Notes: generated by a model not told the origin, from the sequence alone. 64,000 nt of DNA from Pseudomonas fluorescens (GCF_004683905.1 NZ_CP038438.1:5208001-5272000), one strand, 5' to 3'. Numbered from the stretch's first letter, positions 33,072-42,038 are shown. Numbers and translations: made by a program.

Positions 33072-33521
33072 TTACTTGATGTAAAGCTGGGCCGACAGGG
33101 TGTTGCGTGGCGCGTTGATCGAGGTGTTACTGAAGGTGAAGGTGCCTTCCTGCTTGCCCGCCAGATCAAAGGTATACAGTGAGCCGACGGTGTTGCTGCC
33201 GGGCTTGCACTCAGTCAGGTTGCCGTTATCAAAGGCGCACACCGGCGCCCGGGTGCCGTTGACTTCAAAACCGTCCAGCGTGGCATGCGGCTGGTTCTGA
33301 CCATAGCCGATTTCCAGCACGAACACCTTGATGCTCGGGCCGCTGTGATCGCATTGGGTTTGCGGCTGGTTATCGCCGATGTCTTCGAGGCCGCAAGCCG
33401 GCGACTGAACCTTGATCACCTTCACTTCAGTCAACGGTGGCGCCGAGGCTGCCAGCGCCGCCGTCGACCCGACCATCAGCCCGGCCATTACCCCCAAAGC
33501 CTTTATCCAGCGCTTGCCCAT
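33072..33521 (-). CDS. Exported DUF4879-like protein
   Basis: A 149-residue protein with a signal peptide (MGKRWIKALGVMAGLMVGST, ending near ALAAS). The mature domain contains four cysteines (in SPACG, TQCDH, PVCAF and TECKPG), enough for two disulfides. Its EIGYGQNQPHATLDG segment and overall size resemble the DUF4879 family, known from secreted proteins such as Bacillus YolA. The function is unknown. GGGGA precedes the ATG; the long in-frame upstream extension has no coding character. Divergent from the purine permease. Confidence 0.7.
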   Translation of the reverse strand: MGKRWIKALGVMAGLMVGSTAALAASAPPLTEVKVIKVQSPACGLEDIGDNQPQTQCDHSGPSIKVFVLEIGYGQNQPHATLDGFEVNGTRAPVCAFDNGNLTECKPGSNTVGSLYTFDLAGKQEGTFTFSNTSINAPRNTLSAQLYIK

Positions 33522-33745
33522 GTGATCGTATTTCCCCAAAAAATTCAGCGCGCAGTATGGCGCAGTTGGCCCTGTGGCAAAACTTCGACGACGTTCGGCA
33601 CCAACAACCGCCATATTCCTCACGCTGCTGGTATGATGCGCGGCTTTTTCCGGCCCACCACAAATTCCCAGGCGCTTGCGACGGTCTGTGCTTTGCTGTT
33701 GAGGTCGATACATTCACGGCGCCGCGCGCGCCACGGGGAGCAGAC

Positions 33746-35041
33746 ATGCTGGAAAGGCTGTTTCAACTCAAGGCACACAACACCAACGTGCGTACCGAGA
33801 TTCTGGCGGGCGTCACGACCTTCCTGGCCATGGCCTACATTCTGTTCGTCAACCCGAGCATCCTCGGCGAGACCGGCATGGACAAGGGCGCGGTGTTCGT
33901 CGCCACCTGTCTGGCAGCCGCCATCGGCTCGACCATCATGGGCCTGATCGCCAACTACCCGATCGCCCTCGCGCCTGGCATGGGCCTGAACGCCTTCTTC
34001 ACTTACACCGTGGTCCTGCACATGGGCCACACCTGGCAAGTGGCGCTGGGCGCGGTGTTCATCTCGGCAGTGTGCTTCTTCCTGCTGTCGATCTTCCGCA
34101 TCCGCGAATGGATCATCAACAGCATCCCGCTGCCCCTGCGCTCGGCGATTGCCGCCGGTATCGGCCTGTTCCTGGCGCTGATTGCCCTGCATAACGCGGG
34201 CATCGTGGTCAGCAACCCGGCGACCATGGTCGGCCTCGGTGACCTGAAAGCCCCGGCGCCGATCCTCGCCACCCTCGGCTTCGCCCTGATCGTCGCCCTC
34301 GAAGCACTGAAAGTGCGCGGCGCAGTGCTGATCGGCATTCTGGCGGTGACCATCATTTCCATCGCCATGGGCTTCACCCCGTTCGGCGGCGTGACCTCGA
34401 TGCCACCTTCGCTGGCCCCGACCTTCATGCAACTGGACATCAAGGGCGCGCTGGATATCGGTCTGGTCAGCGTGATCTTCGCCTTCCTGTTCGTCGACCT
34501 GTTCGACAACTCCGGCACCCTGATCGGCGTCGCCAAGCGTGCCGGCCTGATGGGCAAGGACGGCCACATGCCGAAAATGGGTCGCGCACTGATCGCCGAC
34601 AGCACCGCGGCGATGGCCGGCTCGCTGCTGGGTACTTCGACCACCACCAGCTACATCGAATCCGCGGCTGGCGTGAGCGCTGGCGGGCGTACCGGTCTGA
34701 CGGCTGTAGTGGTAGCTATCCTGTTCCTGCTGGCGCTGTTCTTCTCGCCACTGGCGGCCAGCGTGCCAGCCTTCGCCACCGCACCAGCGCTGCTGTTCGT
34801 CGCCGTGCTGATGACTTCGGGCCTGGCGGAAATAGACTGGGAAGACATCACCGTCGCCGCACCGGTCGTGGTCACCGCGCTGGCCATGCCGTTCACCTAC
34901 TCGATCGCCAACGGCATCGCCTTCGGTTTCATCTCCTGGACCGTGATCAAGCTGCTGTCGGGCCGCGCCCGTGAGCTGAACCCGGCGCTGGTGATTCTGT
35001 CGATTCTGTTTGTGATCAAGTTGGGTTGGTTCAACGCATGA
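33746..35041 (+). CDS. NCS2/AzgA-family purine permease
   Basis: A 431-residue inner-membrane permease of the AzgA-like branch of NCS2, which imports adenine, guanine or hypoxanthine with protons. Motifs include EILAGVTTFLAMAYILFVNP, ALAPGMGLNAFF, FVDLFDNSGTLIGVA and the substrate-site segment GTSTTTSYIESAAGVSAGGR. The start MLERLFQLKAHNTNVRTE is the family's, with GGGGAG upstream; an in-frame extension of 103 codons overlaps the divergent promoter region. The stop overlaps the trmA start (ATGA), so the two are translationally coupled. Which purine is carried cannot be read from the sequence. Confidence 0.92.
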   Translation: MLERLFQLKAHNTNVRTEILAGVTTFLAMAYILFVNPSILGETGMDKGAVFVATCLAAAIGSTIMGLIANYPIALAPGMGLNAFFTYTVVLHMGHTWQVALGAVFISAVCFFLLSIFRIREWIINSIPLPLRSAIAAGIGLFLALIALHNAGIVVSNPATMVGLGDLKAPAPILATLGFALIVALEALKVRGAVLIGILAVTIISIAMGFTPFGGVTSMPPSLAPTFMQLDIKGALDIGLVSVIFAFLFVDLFDNSGTLIGVAKRAGLMGKDGHMPKMGRALIADSTAAMAGSLLGTSTTTSYIESAAGVSAGGRTGLTAVVVAILFLLALFFSPLAASVPAFATAPALLFVAVLMTSGLAEIDWEDITVAAPVVVTALAMPFTYSIANGIAFGFISWTVIKLLSGRARELNPALVILSILFVIKLGWFNA

Positions 35042-36117
35042 CTTTCGATTCCCAGGCCTACGCCACTCAGCTCGAAGACAAGGTCACGCGTTTGCGTGAC
35101 CTGCTGGCCCCGTTCGATGCACCAGAGCCGACCGTGTTCGACTCGCCGCTGCAGAACTTCCGCCTGCGTGCGGAATTTCGCCTGTGGCGCGAGGCCGGCG
35201 AACGGCACTACGCGATGTTTTCTCAGGACGACAAACGCACGCCGATCCTCATCGAAGAGTTCCCGATTGCCAGCCTGCGCATCAACCAGTTGATGCCGCA
35301 GCTCAAGGCGGCATGGCAGGCCAGTTCGGCGCTGAGCCACAAGCTGTTCCAGGTGGAGTTCCTGACCACGTTGGCTGGCGATGCGATGATCACCCTGTGC
35401 TACCACCGTCCGCTGGACGAGCACTGGCATGCGGCCGCGTCGAAGTTGGCGGCTGATCTCAACGTCAGCGTCATCGGGCGTTCCAAGGGCAAGCGCGAAG
35501 TCATCGGCCACGATTACGTGGTGGAGAAACTCGAAGTCGGTGGTCGCACCTTCAGCTACCGCCAGCCGGAAGGCGCATTCACCCAGCCCAATGGCACGGT
35601 GAACCAGAAGATGCTGAACTGGGCATTCGAAGCGCTGGGCGATCGCAGCGATGATCTGCTGGAGCTGTACTGCGGCAACGGCAACTTCACCCTGCCGCTC
35701 GCCACCCGTGTGCGCAAAGTGCTGGCCACCGAGATCAGCAAGACCTCGGTCAACGCCGCACTGAGCAACCTCAGCGAAAACGCTGTGGATAACGTCACGC
35801 TGGTGCGCCTGTCCGCCGAAGAGCTGACCGAAGCGCTTAACGAAGTGCGCCCGTTCCGTCGCCTGCAAGGCATCGACCTGAAGAGCTACGAGTTCGGCAG
35901 CGTATTCGTCGACCCGCCGCGCGCCGGCATGGACCCGGACACCTGCGAGCTGACGCGGCGCTTCGACAATATCCTGTACATCTCCTGCAACCCGGAAACC
36001 CTGGCGGCCAACATCGCCCAACTGCACGACACGCACCGCATCACCCGCTGCGCGATGTTCGACCAGTTCCCGTGGACACATCACATGGAGTCGGGGGTGT
36101 TGCTGACCCGGCGTTGA
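35038..36117 (+). CDS. trmA: tRNA (uracil-54-C5)-methyltransferase
   Basis: A 359-residue SAM-dependent enzyme making ribothymidine at position 54 of the T-loop in tRNA. Motifs: FSYRQPEGAFTQPN (TrmA-specific), LLELYCGNGNFTLPLA (SAM site), VDPPRAGMD and ISCNPETLAAN, which contains the catalytic cysteine. The C-terminus has FDQFPWTHHMESG, also characteristic. Start codon overlaps the permease stop by 4 bp. A terminator follows 22 bp after the stop. Confidence 0.96.
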   Translation: MTFDSQAYATQLEDKVTRLRDLLAPFDAPEPTVFDSPLQNFRLRAEFRLWREAGERHYAMFSQDDKRTPILIEEFPIASLRINQLMPQLKAAWQASSALSHKLFQVEFLTTLAGDAMITLCYHRPLDEHWHAAASKLAADLNVSVIGRSKGKREVIGHDYVVEKLEVGGRTFSYRQPEGAFTQPNGTVNQKMLNWAFEALGDRSDDLLELYCGNGNFTLPLATRVRKVLATEISKTSVNAALSNLSENAVDNVTLVRLSAEELTEALNEVRPFRRLQGIDLKSYEFGSVFVDPPRAGMDPDTCELTRRFDNILYISCNPETLAANIAQLHDTHRITRCAMFDQFPWTHHMESGVLLTRR

Positions 36118-36138
36118 TGGCGAATGCCGGATACGAGA

Positions 36139-36164
36139 AAGCCGTCGTGATTGACGGCTTTTTT
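36139..36164 (+). terminator. Intrinsic terminator after trmA
   Basis: Perfect stem AAGCCGTC (36139-36146) / GACGGCTT (36153-36160) with a six-base loop and T-run. Confidence 0.9.
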
Positions 36165-36183
36165 GTGGGTGATGTTTTGTTTT

Positions 36184-36198
36184 GTGCGATTAACGAAC
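36184..36198 (-). promoter_or_regulatory. PcaR-type operator (one mismatch) upstream of aroQ
   Basis: Minus-strand reading GTTCGTTAATCGCAC differs by one base from the 15-bp PcaR operator GTTCGATAATCGCAC known from the P. putida pca regulon. The flanks are also shared with the site at 40534-40548. It lies 116 bp before the aroQ start. Confidence 0.65.
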
Positions 36199-36290
36199 AC
36201 TAAGCGCCAAGCGCAACGTTGCTCAATTGACCATGGTAACCATCTGGTACATTTTACCTCCACAGGCTGAAACCTTCGGCCCAAGCCAAA

Positions 36291-36298
36291 AACAATAA
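36291..36298 (+). promoter_or_regulatory. Crc/Hfq (catabolite activity) motif before aroQ
   Basis: AACAATAA (AAnAAnAA type) sits directly upstream of the GTGGAG ribosome binding site of aroQ, the position where Hfq-Crc blocks translation of catabolic genes. Confidence 0.5.
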
Positions 36299-36313
36299 GT
36301 GGAGTTTGCCCCC

Positions 36314-36763
36314 ATGCCCCCTATCGTTCTGGTGCTCAACGGCCCGAACCTGAACCTGCTCGGCACTCGTGAACCGGCGACCTACGGTCACGAAACCCTG
36401 GCTGATATTTCTGCTCTGTGCGGCCGCGCTGCCGAAGAATTCGGCCTGGCCGTGGAGTTTCGCCAGACCAATCACGAAGGCGAATTGCTCGACTGGATTC
36501 ATGCGGCACGCGGCCGTTGCGCCGGGATCGTGATCAACCCGGCGGCGTGGACGCACACCTCGGTGGCGATCCGCGACGCGCTGGTGGCCAGTGAGTTGCC
36601 GGTGATCGAAGTGCACCTGTCCAACGTGCATGCGCGTGAGCCATTCCGCCACCACTCGTTTGTCTCGGCCATCGCCACGGCGGTGATGTGCGGCTTCGGC
36701 AGCCATGGCTATCGCCTGGCCCTGGAGCATTTCAGTCAGCGACTGAAGGGGCGCGCAGCATGA
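36314..36763 (+). CDS. aroQ: 3-Dehydroquinate dehydratase, type II
   Basis: A 149-residue dodecameric-type dehydratase interconverting 3-dehydroquinate and 3-dehydroshikimate. The active-site loop NGPNLNLLGTREPATYG contains Arg19 and Tyr24; NPAAWTHTSVAIRDAL and EVHLSNVHAREPFR complete the site. It overlaps the following dehydrogenase by 4 bp (ATGA), so this copy belongs to a quinate/shikimate catabolic operon; a separate biosynthetic copy is expected elsewhere. An in-frame GTG five codons earlier lies within the ribosome binding site and is rejected. Confidence 0.95.
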   Translation: MPPIVLVLNGPNLNLLGTREPATYGHETLADISALCGRAAEEFGLAVEFRQTNHEGELLDWIHAARGRCAGIVINPAAWTHTSVAIRDALVASELPVIEVHLSNVHAREPFRHHSFVSAIATAVMCGFGSHGYRLALEHFSQRLKGRAA

Positions 36764-37614
36764 CCCGTAAACCGGTAATACTGGCTGGCCTGATCGGTGC
36801 GGGTATTCAAGCCTCGCGCACGCCAGCACTGCATGAACACGAAGGCGATGCCCAAGGCCTGCGTTACCTCTATCGACTGATCGACCTCGATCAGTTGCAA
36901 CTCGACAGCAACGCGCTGCCCGACTTGCTGCTGGCCGCCGAGCGTATGCACTACACCGGCCTGAACATCACCTTCCCGTGCAAGCAGGCGATCATCCCGT
37001 TGCTCGATGAATTGTCGCCGGAAGCCCGGGGCATCGGCGCGGTCAACACGGTGGTGCTCAAGGATGGCAAGCGCATCGGCCACAACACCGATTGCCTGGG
37101 TTTTGCCGAAGGTTTTCGTCGGGGCCTGAAGGATGCTGCGCGTGAACGTGTCGTCCAGATGGGCGCCGGCGGTGCGGGAGCGGCAGTGGCCCACGCGTTG
37201 TTGAGCGAAGGCGTACAGCAGCTGAGTATTTTCGATGTCGACCGCGAGCGCGCCGAGAGTCTGGCGAACAACCTCAACCAGCATTTCGGCGTCGGTCGCG
37301 CCGTCGCCGGGCGAGATCTGCCGGGCACGCTGAATCAGGCCGATGGTCTGGTGAATACCACGCCGATGGGCATGGCCAAACTGCCGGGGATGCCAGTGCC
37401 GGTGGAGTTGCTGCGCAAGGAATTGTGGGTGGCGGAGATCGTTTACTTCCCGCTGGAAACCGAACTGCTGCGCAACGCCCGCGCGCTGGGTTGCCGCACG
37501 CTGGACGGCGGCAACATGGCGGTGTTTCAAGCGGTGAAGGCGTTTGAATTGTTCAGCGGCGTGGTGCCGGATGCGCAGCGGATGCTTGCGCATTTTCAAA
37601 GCATGAACGGCTGA
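36760..37614 (+). CDS. Quinate/shikimate dehydrogenase (NAD-type, catabolic)
   Basis: A 284-residue member of the AroE superfamily that would oxidise quinate to 3-dehydroquinate and shikimate to 3-dehydroshikimate. The catalytic lysine is in GLNITFPCKQAIIPLLD and the aspartate in NTDCLGF. The dinucleotide site is GAGGAGAAVAHAL, and the second strand ends FDVDRERA: an acidic residue replaces the NRT of NADP-dependent biosynthetic AroE, as in NAD-specific QSDH enzymes such as that of Corynebacterium. The substrate-binding serines of AroE (SxS) read SRT here. Translationally coupled to aroQ. The NAD preference is inference from this motif. Confidence 0.9.
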   Translation: MTRKPVILAGLIGAGIQASRTPALHEHEGDAQGLRYLYRLIDLDQLQLDSNALPDLLLAAERMHYTGLNITFPCKQAIIPLLDELSPEARGIGAVNTVVLKDGKRIGHNTDCLGFAEGFRRGLKDAARERVVQMGAGGAGAAVAHALLSEGVQQLSIFDVDRERAESLANNLNQHFGVGRAVAGRDLPGTLNQADGLVNTTPMGMAKLPGMPVPVELLRKELWVAEIVYFPLETELLRNARALGCRTLDGGNMAVFQAVKAFELFSGVVPDAQRMLAHFQSMNG

Positions 37615-37628
37615 AGATAAACATCGAT

Positions 37629-37720
37629 CCTGTGGGAGCGGGCTTGCTCGCGAAGGCTGTGTGTCAGGCGCTAGATGTATAGGCTGACACGCCGCTTTCG
37701 CGAGCAAGCCCGCTCCCACA
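37629..37720. repeat. REP doublet, family A
   Basis: Inverted family A pair with a spacer that contains GTGTCAG and CTGACAC, pairing inside the main hairpin. It lies between the convergent dehydrogenase and TetR genes. Confidence 0.9.
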
Positions 37721-37731
37721 TTGGATAGGTG

Positions 37732-38409
37732 TCACGGCTGCAAGTAGCGCAACACCGACTCGCAGATCATCTCGCGATGACGCTGCTTGATGCTTTCGTC
37801 CGGCAAATCGATCTGAAAAATCTCCCCGAACGTATGGCGGTTCGAGACGCGGTAGAAACAGAACGAACTGATCAGCAAGTGCACATCCAGCGCGTCCAGC
37901 CCGGCGCGGAAGACACCCTCCTCGGCACCGCGACGCAAAATCTCGCCCAGTGAATCGAGGATCGTATTGTTCATCGCCTTGATCGTGTCCGAACGCTTCA
38001 CGAACTCGGCGTTGTGGATATTTTCGATACAGACGATGCGCACGAAATCGACGTTGCGGTCGTGGTGATCAAAGGTGAACTCCACCAGTCGGCGGATCGC
38101 CACCACCGGCGGCAACTCGGCCAGGTGCAGGCGGTTTTCGGTGCTGCGGATGTCGCCGTAAAGTTTCTCCAGTACCTCGACGTACAACTGCTCCTTACTG
38201 CCGAAGTAGTAATAGATCATGCGTTTGGAGGTGTGGATACGCTCGGCGATCGCGTCGACGCGGGCGCCGGACAAGCCCTGCTGGACGAACTCGACGATCG
38301 CCTCCTGCAGGATGTTCTCGCGGGTTTTTTCCGGGTTGTTCTTGCGACTCTTGCGCGGCTCGATACCGGATTCGACGGGAGCGGCGGGGAGTTCTGAAGT
38401 CATTGTCAT
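37732..38409 (-). CDS. TetR-family regulator of the quinate/shikimate locus
   Basis: A 225-residue regulator. After a charged N-terminal tail (RKSRKNNPEKTRENIL), the helix-turn-helix spans about residues 30-75, with VDAIAERIHTSKRMIYYYFG as its recognition part; the rest is a helical ligand domain. It lies between the dehydrogenase and quiC genes, 102 bp downstream of quiC on the same strand, so control of this locus by quinate, shikimate or dehydroshikimate is the simple expectation. Two ATG codons six bases apart are possible starts; neither has a strong ribosome binding site. Confidence 0.88.
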   Translation of the reverse strand: MTMTSELPAAPVESGIEPRKSRKNNPEKTRENILQEAIVEFVQQGLSGARVDAIAERIHTSKRMIYYYFGSKEQLYVEVLEKLYGDIRSTENRLHLAELPPVVAIRRLVEFTFDHHDRNVDFVRIVCIENIHNAEFVKRSDTIKAMNNTILDSLGEILRRGAEEGVFRAGLDALDVHLLISSFCFYRVSNRHTFGEIFQIDLPDESIKQRHREMICESVLRYLQP

Positions 38410-38511
38410 TGCGGGCTCACGGCCATCACTGCACAGGTTGGCGATTATGGGCCGCGCTGCACAGTGAAGGAAGCCACGCGGCTCGTGTTTAATCCCGCGT
38501 TTACGAAATTC

Positions 38512-40413
38512 CTACAACTTCGCCTGACGCACCGCACCGCTGCGTGATTTGGCCATCGCCGCCAGACGGACCGCAACGTTCGCCGCACCATAACCGGCAT
38601 AGCCGTTTTTACGCTGGATGATCTCGAAGAAGAAGCGCCCCTCGAACGGCTCGGTGTACACGTGGAACAACTCGCCGCCCTGCGCGTCGCGGTCGTAGAG
38701 CACGTTGTAGTACGCCAGCTCGCTGAGGAACTCGTCGTCGAAATCGAAGCGCGCGGCGAGGTCGTCGTAATAGTTGAGCGGGATATCCAGCAACGGCACA
38801 CCGGCTTCTTTGGCGCGGCTGACTTCGGCGAAGATGTCATCACAATCGAAGGCGATGTGATGCACACCGGAGCCGCGATAACTCGACAGCGCGTGGGAGA
38901 TCGCGGTGTTGCGATTCTCGGAGATGTTCAGCGGTAGACGGATCGAGCTGTCGCGGCTGCGCAACGCCCGGCTTTTCACCAGACCGTACGGATCGGGCAG
39001 CACCACTTCATCGTCGGCCTCGAAATCCAGCAGGCTCTTGTAGAACAGCACCCAGCTGTCGAGGCTGTCGGCCGGCAGCGCCATGGCCATGTGATCGATG
39101 CGCTTGAGGCCGCCACGGGCCTGAGCGTTCGGCAGCAGATTGAAGTCGGTGCCATAAACGTCCGCCGCCTCATCCACCAGATAAATCAGGCTGCCGTCCG
39201 GCGCACGCACCGCTGCCAGTTCCAGTTCGTTGGGGCCGACCAGGCCGCGATAGGGCTGGCCCTTGTAGGCGACGGCGCGGGCCAGGGCGCTGGCGCTGTC
39301 CTTGACCCGCACGGCGGTGGCGCACAGCGACGGGCCGTGGGCTTCGAAGAAACTGTGGCCAAACGAATACGGTTCGGCGTTGAGGATCAGGTTGATATCG
39401 CCTTGGCGCAACAGGCTCACACTCTTGGAGCGGTGCTGCCCGGCCTTGACGAAGCCCAGGCGCTCCAGCCAGTTGCTCAGTTTGGCGCCGAGGCTTTCGT
39501 CGACGGCGAACTCGAGAAACTCGATGCCGTTGTACTCGCTGGCCGGCGGCGTTTCGAAGAGGATTTCACGGTTGGCCACTGGCGTTGCTTGCTGTTCCAG
39601 GCGCTGACGGGTTTTCTCTTCCAGATACAGCAGCGAACGCAGACCATCGGCGGCGTTGGCCCGTGGTGGCGCGGCGCGGAAGCCATCGTTGAAGATCTCC
39701 AGCGACAACGGCCCGGTGTAACCGCTCTGGATGATTGGCGCGAGGAACCCCGGCAGATCGAATTCGCCCTGCCCCGGGAAGCAACGGAAATGCCGGCTCC
39801 ACTCCAGGACGTCCATGGCGAGGATCGGCGCGTCGGCCATTTGCACAAAGAAGATCTTGTCGCCAGGAATGTCGGCAATCGCGCTTGGATCACCTTTCAG
39901 CGACAAGGTGTGAAAGCTGTCGAGCAGCACGCCGAGTGCCGGGTGGTCGGCCTGGCGAACAATGTCCCAGACCTGTTGATAAGTATTGACGTGCCGGCCC
40001 CAGGCCAGCGCTTCATAGCCGATACGCAACCCGCGAGCGCCGGCACGTTCGGCCAGCAGCCGCAGATCATCGACGAGAATCTGCCGGTCGCCGACGCTGT
40101 CCGCCGAGGCGTTGCTGCAGACCAGCACCAGATCGGTGCCCAGCTCCTGCATCAGGTCGAATTTGCGCTCGGCCCGCTCCAGATTGCGCGCCAGCCGATC
40201 ACGGCGGCAGCCTTCAAAATCGCGGAACGGCTGGAACAGGGTGATGGCGATCCCCAGGTCAGCGCACATCTGCCTGATTTCCCGCGGGCTGCCGTCGTAA
40301 TACAGAAGATCGTTCTCGAAGATCTCGACGCCGTCGAACCCGGCGGCGGCAATGGCTTCGAGCTTTTCCGGCAGGGTGCCGCTCAGGGAAACGGTGGCAA
40401 TGGAACGCTGCAT
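38512..40413 (-). CDS. quiC: 3-Dehydroshikimate dehydratase QuiC (fused to HPPD-like domain)
   Basis: A 633-residue fusion that converts 3-dehydroshikimate to protocatechuate. Residues 1 to about 270 form a TIM barrel with the metal ligands Glu134 (GYEALAWG), Asp165 and His168 (LLDSFHTL), Gln191 (FFVQMADA) and Glu239 (LSLEIFND), the same positions reported for P. putida QuiC1. Residues about 295-620 are a two-lobed vicinal-oxygen-chelate region like 4-hydroxyphenylpyruvate dioxygenase (IDHMAMALP, VHHIAFDCDD, FFEIIQRKNGYAGYG). Divergent from the MFS importer, with a PcaR-type box between them. Confidence 0.95.
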   Translation of the reverse strand: MQRSIATVSLSGTLPEKLEAIAAAGFDGVEIFENDLLYYDGSPREIRQMCADLGIAITLFQPFRDFEGCRRDRLARNLERAERKFDLMQELGTDLVLVCSNASADSVGDRQILVDDLRLLAERAGARGLRIGYEALAWGRHVNTYQQVWDIVRQADHPALGVLLDSFHTLSLKGDPSAIADIPGDKIFFVQMADAPILAMDVLEWSRHFRCFPGQGEFDLPGFLAPIIQSGYTGPLSLEIFNDGFRAAPPRANAADGLRSLLYLEEKTRQRLEQQATPVANREILFETPPASEYNGIEFLEFAVDESLGAKLSNWLERLGFVKAGQHRSKSVSLLRQGDINLILNAEPYSFGHSFFEAHGPSLCATAVRVKDSASALARAVAYKGQPYRGLVGPNELELAAVRAPDGSLIYLVDEAADVYGTDFNLLPNAQARGGLKRIDHMAMALPADSLDSWVLFYKSLLDFEADDEVVLPDPYGLVKSRALRSRDSSIRLPLNISENRNTAISHALSSYRGSGVHHIAFDCDDIFAEVSRAKEAGVPLLDIPLNYYDDLAARFDFDDEFLSELAYYNVLYDRDAQGGELFHVYTEPFEGRFFFEIIQRKNGYAGYGAANVAVRLAAMAKSRSGAVRQAKL

Positions 40414-40533
40414 GTTGCTACTCCCGGACTGCGCTGCAGTTTTTTTTACAGGGGATCATTTTTTATCGTGAGGAAATTATTGGCTGCATCGTCTTCAGCA
40501 GCAATTTAAAGTGTACCAGCCGGTTAGTTTTGC

Positions 40534-40548
40534 GTGCGATTATCGAAC
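40534..40548 (-). promoter_or_regulatory. PcaR-type operator between quiC and the MFS importer
   Basis: The minus strand reads GTTCGATAATCGCAC, identical to the PcaR operator described for the P. putida pca genes. It lies 121 bp from quiC and 135 bp from the MFS start, and could serve both. Confidence 0.75.
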
Positions 40549-40682
40549 ACTATGGCGTTTCGGCGAATTGACGATTTTTCGTCCACTGCCCACCATCGAC
40601 TTCACATTGAGTCCGGAAATGAACCTTCGGTCGCAGTGCGTGCAAACAACACCACATAACAAATTCAAAAACGGGTGGAACA

Positions 40683-42020
40683 ATGATTCCTTCACAGACT
40701 TCCCGCATGGCCCCGGCCATGAGCACTGCCACGGGTGGCATCGGCGACAAGATCCGCGGCGCCATGGCTGTCGGCAAGACCCGTTGGGGCATGCTGGCGC
40801 TGGTGTTTTTCGCCACGACCCTGAACTACATCGACCGCGCAGCCCTCGGCGTCATGCAGCCGATCCTCGCCAAGGAAATGAGCTGGACGGCGATGGATTA
40901 CGCCAACATCAACTTCTGGTTTCAGGTCGGCTACGCGATTGGTTTCGTCCTGCAGGGACGCCTGATCGACCGGGTCGGCGTGAAACGCGTGTTCTTCTGC
41001 GCAGTGCTGCTCTGGAGCCTGGCTACCGGCGCCCACGGTCTGGCGACTTCGGCCGTCGGCTTCATGGTCTGCCGCTTCATCCTCGGCCTGACCGAAGCGG
41101 CCAACTACCCGGCCTGCGTGAAAACCACGCGCCTGTGGTTCCCCGCCGGTGAACGCGCCGTGGCCACCGGCATCTTCAACGCCGGGACCAACGTCGGCGC
41201 CATGTTCACGCCGATGCTGCTGCCGCTGATTCTGCACGTGTGGGGCTGGCAGGCGGCGTTCCTGTGCATGTCGGCACTGGGCGGGATCTGGTTGCTGTTC
41301 TGGGGCCTGAAGTACTTCAACCCGGAAGACCATCCAAGCGTTAAACAGTCCGAGCTTGAGTACATCCAGCAGGAAGTCGAACCGGAACAGGCCCGCGTAC
41401 CGTTTTCACGCATCCTGCGCATGCGCGGCACCTGGGCGTTCGCCCTCGCCTATTCGCTGACCGCGCCGGTGTTCTGGTTCTACCTGTACTGGCTGCCGCC
41501 GTTTCTCAATCAGCAATACAACCTGGGTATCAACGTCACCCAGATGGGCATTCCGCTGATCATCATTTACGTCACCGCTGACTTCGGCAGCGTGGGCGGC
41601 GGGATTCTGTCTTCGTTCCTGATCGGTCGCGGCATGAACTCGATCAAAGCGCGGCTGCTGTCGATGTTCCTGTTCGCATGCTGCATCATCGGCGTGATCA
41701 TGGCCGCCGGTTCGAGCAATCTGTGGGTCGCCGTCGCGGCAATCTCCCTGGCCATCGGCGCGCATCAGGCCTGGACCGCGAACATCTGGAGCCTGGTGAT
41801 GGACTACACGCCCAAGCACATGATGAGCACGGTGTTCGGTTTCGGCGGTATGTGCGCAGCGATCGGCGGGATGTTCATGACCCAGATCGTCGGCCACATC
41901 CTGACCGTCACCCATAACAACTACACGGTGCTGTTCACGCTGATCCCGGCGATGTACTTCATTGCCCTGACCTGGATGTACTTCATGGCACCGCGCAAGA
42001 TTCCAGACGTCACCGAATAA
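40683..42020 (+). CDS. MFS transporter, probable quinate/shikimate importer
   Basis: A 445-residue MFS protein of the anion:cation symporter (ExuT/phthalate permease) family. After a hydrophilic N-terminus the first helix reads LALVFFATTLNYIDRAALGV, with the NYIDR motif typical of the family; the helix 2-3 loop is GRLIDRVGVKR. About twelve helices in total. The position divergent from quiC and the shared operator suggest uptake of quinate or shikimate, consistent with related Pseudomonas transporters. The leader contains AACAACAC, one base from a Crc/Hfq motif. Confidence 0.88.
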   Translation: MIPSQTSRMAPAMSTATGGIGDKIRGAMAVGKTRWGMLALVFFATTLNYIDRAALGVMQPILAKEMSWTAMDYANINFWFQVGYAIGFVLQGRLIDRVGVKRVFFCAVLLWSLATGAHGLATSAVGFMVCRFILGLTEAANYPACVKTTRLWFPAGERAVATGIFNAGTNVGAMFTPMLLPLILHVWGWQAAFLCMSALGGIWLLFWGLKYFNPEDHPSVKQSELEYIQQEVEPEQARVPFSRILRMRGTWAFALAYSLTAPVFWFYLYWLPPFLNQQYNLGINVTQMGIPLIIIYVTADFGSVGGGILSSFLIGRGMNSIKARLLSMFLFACCIIGVIMAAGSSNLWVAVAAISLAIGAHQAWTANIWSLVMDYTPKHMMSTVFGFGGMCAAIGGMFMTQIVGHILTVTHNNYTVLFTLIPAMYFIALTWMYFMAPRKIPDVTE

Positions 42021-42038
42021 CCTGCCTGCACCCCTCCC

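Noticed and set aside
40505..40525. TetR-type operator (ACCAGCCGGTTAGT) next to the PcaR box
   Set aside because: Imperfect palindrome; a partial echo (TGTACCAG) occurs before aroQ, but similarity is too short to claim a second shared operator.
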